DNA of 24,221 bases from a virus, in IMG/VR virus record IMGVR_UViG_3300021093_000352, positions 1 to 24,221 of that record; one strand, given 5' to 3'. The notes beneath the pieces were generated by a model. That model saw nothing but the letters and a program-made list of their open reading frames with translations, ran no database searches and was not told the DNA's origin. This document shows, piece after piece, positions 15,301-21,391 of this stretch (position 1 is the stretch's first letter; every line of letters begins with the position of its first letter). The position numbers and the translations under genes are program-made.

Positions 15301-15644
15301 GAAAATAAATCCCATTTGGCAAGGTCGTTTTCCAGTCCCAATGAAGTTGTGGCAGCTGATGTGTGTCCTTCGTTGGCTATGTATAGATAGCCGCCATATT
15401 TGACTATGTCATTTACTTTGTATGTGGTTGTGACTGACCAACTATCTTTCCATTCTTGACCATCACTCCATAAATTCCAATAACCTGCATCTAAATCAGT
15501 TTGGAAAGTTCCGCTGGTGTGTCCTTCCACACACACATAGGTCCTACCACCATATCTGATTACATCATCAATAAAATACTCAATAGCAGTGTACCATACA
15601 CTTTTCCAAATAAATCGAATCCTACCTAATTTGAACTCTGCCAT
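9318..15644 (-). CDS. giant modular virion fibre protein (2108 aa)
   Basis: 2108 residues. In order: MAEFKLGRIRFIW start; eight repeats of about 50-65 residues (1-448); a linker with LRIPIG-like RLPIGLPGQTLL (470-481); a helical module split in two (545-568 and 648-682); start of a pectate-lyase-like beta-helix, CIFVKTGIYFEFCPI (770-784) and AIVGDELRSTNIRP (791-804); a long insertion with a second helical module (about 1000-1064); the rest of the beta-helix (1075-1227) with NKSPYVQNVSTFGTGCVGLK (1131-1150) and ATNGNNSYGDFGSV (1210-1223); a string of beta modules; and a conserved C-terminus with STDQDGNFRVG (1969-1979) and IVPTQRAIRTYI (2036-2047). It is a paralogue of the 1777-aa protein. No catalytic residues of a lyase can be pointed to. 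Probably a long adhesin or baseplate-attached fibre. A late box lies 25 bases upstream; the Shine-Dalgarno is poor. Confidence 0.88.
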   Translation of the reverse strand: MAEFKLGRIRFIWKSVWYTAIEYFIDDVIRYGGRTYVCVEGHTSGTFQTDLDAGYWNLWSDGQEWKDSWSVTTTYKVNDIVKYGGYLYIANEGHTSAATTSLGLENDLAKWDLFSEGFDYKGDWSISTRYKVNDLVRYGAYIYTCITYHTSAATTALGLEADSAKWEIFSKGFNWLNVWTVSTRYKVGDVVRYGGQLYVCNTGHTSNASATLAAGGLEADQAKWDYLHKGIEYKGAWTATNRYKINDVVKWGPSLWICTTLHVSTTTLTADQANWAVFVPGLEFEDSWNSATNYQIGDFVTYGGYGYVAATNNINKAPVSYPADWKLFVTGFNLRGDYNNATAYKIGDVVRLGGFTYIAITDTTGNRPPNVTYWDKLNEGIYWKGNWANATLYDKGDVVRGTTITTNTYICILGHTSNNVGPATITQPDYPPGVGVDTGTYWQLLSGGAESLALTTQGDLLIYGPSGPVRLPIGLPGQTLLVNAAGTLPEWGYFGKINNVWYVAPSGTDLPAPDYGSTLTQPWKTIQYAARQVEYGPLYPSARNLLLRNKAFIQRETIQYINDTFQANCTNTTAPDLITCDSTANLRVGMTVEFTGTTFGGITTSTTYFIIASGFSATQFKVSLTVGGTAEALSTAAGTMVVKLLYDQVKCQRDLGQIIDAVLWDLGHGGNERSRLAAISYYTGSGTYIPGTESETSAAIEFAKTVIDSAISNDNTYTALQGTVPQVFDGAIYEEPQAQGIIEDLMDIIIDAIDAGDIDDVPSEIIANNCIFVKTGIYFEFCPIRVRESTAIVGDELRSTNIRPRGPVTTAADTPYSLAGIDRLRNIIDDIIRNIAITPTAAGYITGFTTPATDVNRTAGTYTDVATSTSGAGSSATFTAIVAAGGVITSLVVGSNAGSNYAVGNTVTIGAGLLGASSLAASFTVTAVGSGTVALAGAQDLNAPTGSVAAANAAVAIADDIYDWINYKIIGDSSSPLPTISGSNTPETAVGYTDAVLRLIENKEFLVQESIEYVRKNNPGAFITYFNAANRAFCERDLREYIDAITHDLIYTGNYRSIVAAKYYEISVTGSTLSDMFYMRNGTGLRNCTLQGLSGTLGAANAYGTQRPTAGAYVSLDPGWGPAHEEVWITNKSPYVQNVSTFGTGCVGLKVDGALHNSGNDSVVANDFTQILSDGIGFWVTNLGRSELVSVFTYYNHIGYLAENGGKVRATNGNNSYGDFGSVSEGGDSAETPIEATVDNHSTDAVVANTFTDGDRILALEYGNAGVNYNTSATITISGDGYGLAGTTATVKNGSVYQIRLDETVVSPESDFGGDGYQSNTNVAQTGTDKTITISNTDTSLASQLPGMALWIKEGLGAGQYAYVVGYNAGTKLAKVAVPSFTNLTVTIATASSDLFTTSSTTSLQLNMPIMFSGTSFGGVVTTPTNVTIYYIKTIASATTFSISTSPGGSTFDITADDTGTMYLHKAGYDHLVKTTVTATTTGTNLLTCASTSALYAGLAVQFEGRTFGGLSPYTQYYVIASGLTATQFRVSTTSGGAAVALSTAGTGALTTETTFSVSGTSIVGAATYTAVSQSATSGTGTGAIFTIQKTGALTSYSSANTTVTVTTEGSGYVVGDTITIPGASLGGATPANNLTLTVASYVGSMIVQGTEALLDGTTTYEYVPRLVVSASPTGDTAVARAIVTTNKISSIRIINPGSGYVTAPTVTIVDPSNTVEAPLNVFIGNGVLAQPTFTNRGLAFVTAATTITDNGIQKTVSGVTNANPAVVTTSTAHTFTTGNKVQFDNVAGIFELNTGVWYYISVLSATTFSLYIDEALSIPVNSTTYGTYTASAGTVTTFGGYRDALQSGKYIQVEGLTEIPIAGSNVEFASVAGEYYKLVSVQNFLGSQYPFTALLQISPELRVSESPAHGDTVTIRRRYSQIRLTGHDFLDIGTGNFSETNYPGLPTQNPISANETVENGGGRVFFTSTDQDGNFRVGDLFSVEQSTGVATLNADAFNISGLQELQLGELVLGGTSASINEFSTDGTMAANSDQIVPTQRAIRTYIASQIGGGASSLNVNQITAGLITIYASTIETTTGVTINFGAPVNFTRGVTGGPLSMGYFLQG
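10131..10379 (-). repeat. beta module 'tTGN.V.F....G..ELNTG..YY' (residues 1756-1838 of the 2108-aa protein)
   Basis: One copy of a 70-80-residue beta module seen repeatedly in the giants: '...TTS.....TG..V.F....G....T.YY(V/I)......T.F.(V/L)S...GG'. Other copies are residues 571-643, 1385-1465 and 1474-1551 of the same protein and 953-1028 of the 1777-aa protein. This copy is the most divergent. The pattern resembles small beta domains common in phage fibres. Confidence 0.5.
10992..11225 (-). repeat. beta module (residues 1474-1551 of the 2108-aa protein)
   Basis: Contains LAVQFEGRTFGGLSPYTQYY (1499-1518) and GLTATQFRVSTTSGGAAVAL (1523-1542). Closest to the copy at residues 571-643, with which it shares the '(G/S).YYVIASG(L/F)(T/S)ATQF(R/K)VS' core. 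Confidence 0.65.
11250..11492 (-). repeat. beta module (residues 1385-1465 of the 2108-aa protein)
   Basis: Contains LNMPIMFSGTSFGGV (1406-1420) and YYIKTIASATTFSISTSPGG (1430-1449). It directly precedes the copy at 1474-1551, giving a tandem pair. Confidence 0.6.
11964..12422 (-). repeat. shared beta-helix core, copy in the 2108-aa gene
   Basis: Residues 1075-1227 are the longest conserved block between the two giants; the partner is residues 684-835 of the 1777-aa protein (18526-18981). Identical runs include GNNSYGDFGSV, LVSVFTYY and NDFTQ(V/I)LSDGIGFWV. This is the most conserved functional core of the pair. Confidence 0.8.
12453..12668 (-). repeat. helical module, intact copy (residues 993-1064 of the 2108-aa protein)
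   Basis: Pattern 'L..NK.F(I/L)Q.E.(I)(E/Q)Y(V/I) ... C.RDL...(I)DA...DL...GN.(R)S..AA.YY'. The other copy lies at 13599-14012 and is interrupted by a beta module. Function unknown; amphipathic helices suggest a trimerisation or packing element. Confidence 0.65.
13599..14012 (-). repeat. helical module, split copy (residues 545-682 of the 2108-aa protein)
   Basis: LLLRNKAFIQRETIQYI (545-561) and CQRDLGQIIDAVLWDLGHGG (651-670) with RSRLAAISYY (673-682) match the intact copy at residues 993-1064. Between them sits a complete beta module (571-643; bases 13716-13934), so this copy looks like a domain into which another was inserted. Confidence 0.62.
14301..15644 (-). repeat. eight N-terminal carbohydrate-binding-like repeats of the 2108-aa protein
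   Basis: Repeats start near residues 1, 63, 118, 173, 231, 282, 332 and 381. Pattern: 'W...(T)..Y..(G/N)D(V/L)V(R/K)YGG..Y(V/I)C...HTS.........W.....G'. This is the look of chitin-binding type 3/CBM5-12-like domains (aromatic residue, 'Y..GD.V.Y.G..Y', closing Trp). Binding of sugars is inferred, not shown. Confidence 0.7.
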
Positions 15645-15669
15645 GACTGTAATTTAGTTGTTGCATTTT

Positions 15670-15677
15670 TATTTATC
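15670..15677 (-). promoter_or_regulatory. T4-type late promoter box GATAAATA
   Basis: The minus strand reads GATAAATA in the 52-base gap between the giants, 25 bases before ATG 15644. It matches TATAAATA at 7 of 8 positions and has the same spacing as the boxes at 720, 5597 and 8957. Confidence 0.58.
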
Positions 15678-15696
15678 ATATTAACATACATTAAAT

Positions 15697-18600
15697 TTAT
15701 GTGTTTTCAACCTCCAATGTGGAGTCTGAAGAACCCCCTAAAAAGTAATTTAAAGCCAGTGGTGCTCCTTTAATGCCCTGCTGGAAATTCACCGCATCTT
15801 TGATAGAAATTGTTTCATCTCCTACATGCACAATGTCATCATTGGATATTTCTATAGCTCCTGCTCTTAGTGCTGAAACGTTTAGATTTGATCCACCACC
15901 TGAAATTCTACTTTGTATATAAGCCACCACAGCTTTCTGTGTGGGTATAATGTTGTCACTGTTAGCTGTCATTAAAGGATCTTTGCTGAATTCGTTGATC
16001 ACAGTTTGTGATCCGCCCAATACAACTCCACCTAAACTGAGTTCAGTAAGTCCTTCCAGAGAGAAAAAGTCAGCGTTCAACGTCACAATACCTGTGCTTT
16101 GTTCCACTTCAAATTGTTCTCCAACTCTAAAATTACCATTTTGATCAGTGGATGTGTAGAACACTCTGCCGCCACCTGATTCAACAACTTCATTGAATGG
16201 TTGTGGCTCATAGCCAGATGTAAATCCAGTGACATACAGTTCAGGATAATTGGTAGTTGTGCTATTGCCAGTGCCAATATCCAAAAAGTCATGACCAGTC
16301 AATCGCACTTGACTGTAATTCTGTCTAATCACGATAGATTCTAAATGATCTGGACTGTTGAAAGTGTCTAGTCCTGGTGAAAATTGCAGTGTGCCAAAGA
16401 GATTAGGTTCGACACCGCCCAATTGAGTAAAGTTGTTCAGTTTGAAAATCTGATTTGCTATGTTGTCAAAATATATGTTGTCTCCTGGTCCAGGTAATCT
16501 GCTGAGATTTTTGATACGAATTGTTTTTCCAGTTTGATATTGATCTTTTAATCCATCCCCAGTAATTGTGGCTGACACGTTCAAAAATCCTGTGCCTCTG
16601 TTTGTAAAAGTTGGTTGTGACAGTGTGCCATTGTTTGTTCTGATGGTAAATTGTGCCTCCACAGTGTTGCTGTTGTCCACTATTGTTAAAGTTGGTGTAG
16701 ATGAATAACCACTGCCGGGTTCTAAAAGTTCTACAAAACTTAATCTTCCACTTCTTACAATGGCTCTACCCACTGCTCTTGCTCCATAGGTGATAACTCT
16801 CACAGTGTTGGTATTTCCATTTATGATTGGAATAAATCTAGGTCCAGGTAAACTTGCTCCTGCTATCTGAGTGTAACTGTCTATGCCTCCAGGAGGTATA
16901 GTTGAGCCAAGCAATTTCCAATGTTTGGCATCTATGCTTTCTGCCAATTCTCCATCTTCTGTGATGGCCACAAACACTCCTTGACTGTAACTTAACCAAT
17001 ATCTATCTGCTGATGGAGGTAATTCACTGGGTTGCCACACTGTGGCAGTGGATGCATTAAGAGTGGCTTCATTGGCTAAAGTATAATAAAATCTGTTGGC
17101 TACTGTGCTGGAATCACCTGGAGCGTCGTTGGCTGCTGCCACAAATCTATTATTTCCATAGATTAAATCATGAATGGCATAACTTACTCCACCAATTGTT
17201 GGACCTGGAATAAAAGTTTCTCCAAGATTCACACTTTCATATGTTTGACCTGCATTACTGCACACAATAAAAATACCTGCGCCACCTGCAGCGTGACTGA
17301 GCGCTACTGTGCTACCATCATACACTGCAGCTTGATATGGTGCCCATGTTGAACCGTTGTCAGATGTTCGCAACACATATCCTTGTGAAGTGGTCACAAT
17401 AAACACAGTGCCAACTGCTGCCACAGATGTAAATGTACCATAACCACCGGGATTGGTTGCACCAGTCCAGGTGATACCATCTGTGCTGGTAGAAATAGCA
17501 GAAGGTGATATGGCCATCATTCTTATTGTGGAGCTGGCAATTTTAAAATATGGCACGGGTGCTAGACCACTGCAGGCATTCCAAGTGGTGCCATTTGTGG
17601 TGTATCTACCACCTGTGTTGCTCAGAATCACTGTGATGTTAGTGCTGGCTAATCTAGCGGAGCCTATGGCTGTGTACACTCCTGATACGCCCACACTGAC
17701 AGTGCTGGCACTGTAAGGCGGATCTGAAAAGTTCAAAGATGGCTCTATGATATATCTGGTTGATTGATCCAACACTGGCTCAATAGCTAGTCCTCCTAGT
17801 AAATGTTCAAACCCATTCACATTGTCAAATTGTCTTTTCACATTCACAGATTTTAAAGTGTGATCATAGTATGAAATAATTGCAAATTGTCCTCTGCCTG
17901 TGCCTTCTAATATTTGAAGTTTTTGTCCTACTATTTCAGCTGAAACTAGGGTAGCTGAACCTGACGCAGTGGTTAAACTTACTGCTGCGCCTCCTAATGT
18001 TGTGCTGACTTTGATTGTGTTAGATGTCACTATCTCTTTCACATAGTAGATAGTGTTTGCATTGATGTTGCCAAATGTGGTACCTATAAAAATTATGGCA
18101 TCATTGACTTGCATAAAAATAGTATTCTGTATGGTCAAAGTGTTCACACCTCCACCAGTTGTGGCAGTGAATGATTTTTCATATTCTGGTTCATACTGGT
18201 TGGCCAGTAACACTGATGTGTCATCTCCACCTCTTGCATTTCCTTCTATTGACGTGTAATTCAAACCACCCACGAATCCACTGTCAAGAGGATCTGTGAA
18301 TCGCACTTCGCTGATACTTTGATATCTTGTATTTTCATTGCCAAGGGTGGCTGCTGCACCAGCACCAGAACCTGTGATGGTTACCGAGGCTGATGAATAA
18401 TCTTGTCCTGTGTGAGTGTAACCAAAAGCGAATATTTGGTTTTCATCATTGTACACTGTGCGTATGGTGGCTTCACCAGTGCGATTATCAACCTCTGCTG
18501 TGATTGGAGTTTCCACCAAAGAAAATCCTTCTGCTACAGATCCAAAATCTCCATAAGAATTGTTGCCGTTGGTGGCTCTCACTCTGCCTCCGTCAGTGGC

Positions 18601-21030
18601 TAGATATCCTATGTGGCAATAATATGTGAACACAGACACCAATTCTGAACGACCATCACCATTTACCCAGAAACCTATGCCATCGGATAGCACTTGAGTA
18701 AAATCATTTGCAACTATGGATTTATTACCACCGTTGTGAAGATCCCCATCTATTTTCATTCCTATACATCCTGTGCCAAATGTAGTGACATTTTGTATGT
18801 AGGGTGATTTATTTGTGATCCAGGCTGTGTTATCTGAAGGTGAGTTGCCAGGATTCAAAGAAACAAAAGCTCCCCCGCTGGGTCTCTTGGTGAGAAAAGC
18901 ATTGGCTGGACCTAATGTGCCATATAATCCTTGCAGAGTCATATTTCTTATGCCTGATCCATTGTTCACTCGGAACATATCTTCACCTTCATAACCATCC
19001 GCTGGTCTCACTACCACACTGCGTAGCTCATCACCACACAATGCTGTATCGTATGGTACATTCATGGGAAGAATTTCTTCATATAAACCTGTTTTTACAA
19101 ATACTGTACAGGGAGTGCGTGCTGGTTTGTCTGCATTGACAAAATCCAAGGCAAATTTTATGGTTCTAAATGGTGTTTGAATGGTGGTACCTCTGGTAAG
19201 AGAATCAATTCCTTCAACTGACACATAGAAAATTTTGCTAATAAGTTCAGCATTTTTCCAATCTGGAAGGTTGTCAGTGATTTGTAAAGATTGTCCAGCG
19301 CTGCCTATAGGAATTCTTAAAAAAGTACTGTCATCATTAATAGTTTTTATGTCTCCAGGTACTTCTAACACATTGGTTTCTATGCCTTGTGCTATTTTAA
19401 CCCAGTAGTCTGTGGCAAATGACAACATATCAAGAGTTGGTTTAGCAGCTGATACGCTTGCTGAGTGATACAGTATGCAAGCATACGTTGTGCCCGCCAC
19501 AGTGACCACGTCACCAGGATAATATTGTCTTATGGTGGTGACAGTGAATGGCTCTATTTCATACCATGGACCTCTCCATCGTTTGCCTGTGACCAATAAC
19601 TGCCAAGGATAAGGAGTAAAGGTGCCAGGATCATAGGCTGTGGTTTCAACAGGCACAACATTCAGATTGTCAGTGACAGCTATGTATAAATTGCCTCCAC
19701 TGCGTACCACGTCACCTGTCTTGTACGTAGTTGTGCTTGTCCAGTCGCCCTGTAATTTGTATCCTGGAATAATTAATTCCCATGCACTAGAACTGTCAGT
19801 TTCCACTTCAGGTGTTTGATTTATATTAGATATCAAACAAACATAACTGTATCCACCGTACATCACCACATCGCCTGGTTGGTAGTACGTGGTTTCTAAC
19901 CATACGTCTTCAAATCCCAGTCCTGGTAGCCAAATTGAGAATTTTGATTCATCCATTATTGTGGACGAGGCAAACACACCTGCATCGCTAGGATCATTGC
20001 ATATCCAAAGACTGGATCCTCCATATTTGACTATGTCATTCTTTTTGTATCTTGTGTATTGTGTGTAATCGCCTTTGTATTCTATGCCACTTATCACTAT
20101 TTCCCATTTCAATGTGTCAGCTTCCAAACCATCGGCGCTAACAAAGGCAGTGCCAGTCACAGAATATGTGGCAATCGTGCCGCCTGCACCCACAGAAAGC
20201 ACAGTGATCACACAGTTGTTAGCAGGAGTGGTACCTCCAATCAGTGCGCCGGCCACGATGATAGATTCACTGGCCAGCCAACCTGTGCCTAGACTGTTGA
20301 ACTTTGCGTAGTAATTTGCACCATCTTTAGTGATTATGAAATCTATGCCAGTACCTGCTACTGTGTTGCTGGCATATGTGGGATTACTAAATGAGTTGGA
20401 TGTTTTTGCCACATGTCCAGTGATACATCTGTACACTATGCCTCCGTAGCGAGCCAAATCATCAGGCTTGTATCTGTATTCTGGAGTCCAATCTGTGAGC
20501 CAATCTAAACTTCTAGTGTAGACTAGCCAGTTGGGTAAATCTAATTCAAGGCCATCCACCACGCCTGAGCTGATGTGATATGCTTGACATATGTATAACT
20601 TACCACCATATTTGACTAGATCGCCATACTCATATGTGGTACTAGGTGTCCAGGAGCCTCTCCAGTTTTCTCCTTCAGCAAAAATTGTCCAGTTGGATTC
20701 TTGACCAGACAGTCCTAGAGCAACTGTGGCATTGGAAGTGTGTGCTTCAATACATTTGTATATGACTGAACCTAATTTTGCTAAATCATCAATTTTGTAA
20801 AAAGTACTTACTGTCCAATTGCCTGTCCAACTTGCTCCAGTGTTGTTCAGTGTCCATTTTGGATCTGCTGCATTCAAATCAGTGTAAAAATTGGCGTTTG
20901 ATGTGTGTGGGATAAGAGACACATAAACTCTGGCACCATATCTTACAATATCATCTTTGGCGTAGATAGTGGTGGCCTGCCATTCACCTCTCCATCTAAA
21001 CCGTATCCTTGCTATTTTAAATTCAGCCAT
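15697..21030 (-). CDS. giant modular virion fibre protein with beta-propeller insertion (1777 aa)
   Basis: 1777 residues, same plan as the 2108-aa protein: MAEFKIARIRFRW start, eight N-terminal repeats (1-549), linker with FLRIPIGSAGQSLQI (570-584), uninterrupted pectate-lyase-like beta-helix from VFVKTGLYEEILPM (643-656) to GNNSYGDFGSVAEG (822-835), one beta module (953-1028), a BNR-type beta-propeller (about 1112-1395), and the common C-terminus with STDQNGNFRVG (1627-1637) and NIIPTQKAVVAYI (1693-1705). Repeat 4 carries an extra beta module (about 211-298). Six bases separate it from the 117-aa gene; AGGA lies about 14 bases before the ATG. It lacks the helical modules of its paralogue. 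Likely role: long baseplate-attached or side fibre with several sugar-contacting domains. Hydrolase activity of the propeller or helix is not supported by any visible catalytic set. Confidence 0.88.
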   Translation of the reverse strand: MAEFKIARIRFRWRGEWQATTIYAKDDIVRYGARVYVSLIPHTSNANFYTDLNAADPKWTLNNTGASWTGNWTVSTFYKIDDLAKLGSVIYKCIEAHTSNATVALGLSGQESNWTIFAEGENWRGSWTPSTTYEYGDLVKYGGKLYICQAYHISSGVVDGLELDLPNWLVYTRSLDWLTDWTPEYRYKPDDLARYGGIVYRCITGHVAKTSNSFSNPTYASNTVAGTGIDFIITKDGANYYAKFNSLGTGWLASESIIVAGALIGGTTPANNCVITVLSVGAGGTIATYSVTGTAFVSADGLEADTLKWEIVISGIEYKGDYTQYTRYKKNDIVKYGGSSLWICNDPSDAGVFASSTIMDESKFSIWLPGLGFEDVWLETTYYQPGDVVMYGGYSYVCLISNINQTPEVETDSSSAWELIIPGYKLQGDWTSTTTYKTGDVVRSGGNLYIAVTDNLNVVPVETTAYDPGTFTPYPWQLLVTGKRWRGPWYEIEPFTVTTIRQYYPGDVVTVAGTTYACILYHSASVSAAKPTLDMLSFATDYWVKIAQGIETNVLEVPGDIKTINDDSTFLRIPIGSAGQSLQITDNLPDWKNAELISKIFYVSVEGIDSLTRGTTIQTPFRTIKFALDFVNADKPARTPCTVFVKTGLYEEILPMNVPYDTALCGDELRSVVVRPADGYEGEDMFRVNNGSGIRNMTLQGLYGTLGPANAFLTKRPSGGAFVSLNPGNSPSDNTAWITNKSPYIQNVTTFGTGCIGMKIDGDLHNGGNKSIVANDFTQVLSDGIGFWVNGDGRSELVSVFTYYCHIGYLATDGGRVRATNGNNSYGDFGSVAEGFSLVETPITAEVDNRTGEATIRTVYNDENQIFAFGYTHTGQDYSSASVTITGSGAGAAATLGNENTRYQSISEVRFTDPLDSGFVGGLNYTSIEGNARGGDDTSVLLANQYEPEYEKSFTATTGGGVNTLTIQNTIFMQVNDAIIFIGTTFGNINANTIYYVKEIVTSNTIKVSTTLGGAAVSLTTASGSATLVSAEIVGQKLQILEGTGRGQFAIISYYDHTLKSVNVKRQFDNVNGFEHLLGGLAIEPVLDQSTRYIIEPSLNFSDPPYSASTVSVGVSGVYTAIGSARLASTNITVILSNTGGRYTTNGTTWNACSGLAPVPYFKIASSTIRMMAISPSAISTSTDGITWTGATNPGGYGTFTSVAAVGTVFIVTTSQGYVLRTSDNGSTWAPYQAAVYDGSTVALSHAAGGAGIFIVCSNAGQTYESVNLGETFIPGPTIGGVSYAIHDLIYGNNRFVAAANDAPGDSSTVANRFYYTLANEATLNASTATVWQPSELPPSADRYWLSYSQGVFVAITEDGELAESIDAKHWKLLGSTIPPGGIDSYTQIAGASLPGPRFIPIINGNTNTVRVITYGARAVGRAIVRSGRLSFVELLEPGSGYSSTPTLTIVDNSNTVEAQFTIRTNNGTLSQPTFTNRGTGFLNVSATITGDGLKDQYQTGKTIRIKNLSRLPGPGDNIYFDNIANQIFKLNNFTQLGGVEPNLFGTLQFSPGLDTFNSPDHLESIVIRQNYSQVRLTGHDFLDIGTGNSTTTNYPELYVTGFTSGYEPQPFNEVVESGGGRVFYTSTDQNGNFRVGEQFEVEQSTGIVTLNADFFSLEGLTELSLGGVVLGGSQTVINEFSKDPLMTANSDNIIPTQKAVVAYIQSRISGGGSNLNVSALRAGAIEISNDDIVHVGDETISIKDAVNFQQGIKGAPLALNYFLGGSSDSTLEVENT
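16846..17697 (-). other. BNR/sialidase-type beta-propeller domain inside the 1777-aa protein
   Basis: Residues about 1112-1395. Asp-box-like motifs recur: TTNGTTW (1144-1150), STDGITW (1182-1188), TSDNGSTW (1222-1229), SVNLGETF (1266-1273) and SIDAKHW (1365-1371). Spacing of about 40 residues between the first three fits propeller blades. The paralogous 2108-aa protein has no equivalent at this place, so this looks like a domain insertion. Confidence 0.72.
17947..18174 (-). repeat. beta module (residues 953-1028 of the 1777-aa protein)
   Basis: Contains VNDAIIFIGTTFGNI (975-989), YYVKEI (995-1000) and TIKVSTTLGGAAVSL (1005-1019). It is the only copy in this giant of the module found four times in the 2108-aa protein. 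Confidence 0.6.
18526..18981 (-). repeat. shared beta-helix core, copy in the 1777-aa gene
   Basis: Residues 684-835, partner of 11964-12422. Here the beta-helix is continuous with its N-terminal part (643-676), unlike the 2108-aa protein where about 250 residues intervene. Confidence 0.8.
19384..21030 (-). repeat. eight N-terminal carbohydrate-binding-like repeats of the 1777-aa protein
   Basis: Repeats start near residues 1, 66, 121, 175, 316, 371, 424 and 483, with the same 'Y...D(D/V)(L/V)V.YGG..Y.C....' pattern as in the 2108-aa protein. Repeat 4 is enlarged by a beta module. The repeat number (eight) is the same in both giants and individual repeats correspond in order, for example 'IEYKG' opens repeat 5 in both and '(L)(E/G)FED.W' repeat 6. 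Confidence 0.7.
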
Positions 21031-21036
21031 ATTAAA

Positions 21037-21390
21037 TTATATTCCTGTAGGATATGTGTAAGGTTCATTCACTCTTAATGTCAACTGTCCATCAGAGTCA
21101 ATATAGTACAAAATACTCCTACCGTCCCACCTAAATTGTTCATAGTTAAGATTTTCATAAATTTTTGTGTGTAACTCATCCCTACCTTCTAAAAAATCAA
21201 CTCCTCTTTGAAAATGTGGAAAATTGCCAGCAGCTTCACCAGGTTTATTGATTTGTAGACCATCTGATACTGACATCAAATCCACTTTGCCCAAGTACAA
21301 TTCTCCAGCATCAGTTCTGCGAAGTCCATAAAAATATCGCGTTGTGCCTAATGCATCTTGTATGGTTTCTATGTATTTGTTGTCATCCAT
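21037..21390 (-). CDS. FYGLRR-type small virion protein (117 aa)
   Basis: 117 residues. Landmarks: RYFYGLRRTDAGELYLGKVD (18-37), then INKPGEAAGNF, RGVDFLEGRDELH, YENLNYEQFRWDGRSILYYI and a final DGQLTLRVNEPY. I recognise this pattern (FYGLRR.TD.GE.(Y/W)LGK ... DF.(E/D)GRD..H ... YEQ(F/Y)RWD ... YYI...G.L..R.N.PY) from uncharacterised proteins of T4-like cyanophages. A second member lies at 22746-23210. It ends 6 bases before the 1777-aa gene start and begins 1 base after the 435-aa gene stop, so it is in the fibre operon. No Shine-Dalgarno is visible. The presence beside each fibre suggests an attachment or chaperone-like partner, but this is inference. Confidence 0.75.
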   Translation of the reverse strand: MDDNKYIETIQDALGTTRYFYGLRRTDAGELYLGKVDLMSVSDGLQINKPGEAAGNFPHFQRGVDFLEGRDELHTKIYENLNYEQFRWDGRSILYYIDSDGQLTLRVNEPYTYPTGI

Positions 21391-21391
21391 A

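Noticed and set aside
14301-15644. CRISPR-like or tandem DNA repeats in the N-terminal part of the giant gene
   Set aside because: The periodicity is at protein level, about 50-60 codons, with diverged DNA; there are no identical short repeats with unique spacers.
16846-17697. Active sialidase in the beta-propeller of the 1777-aa protein
   Set aside because: Only Asp-box-like blade motifs are visible; I cannot find a convincing Arg triad, FRIP motif or catalytic Tyr/Glu set.
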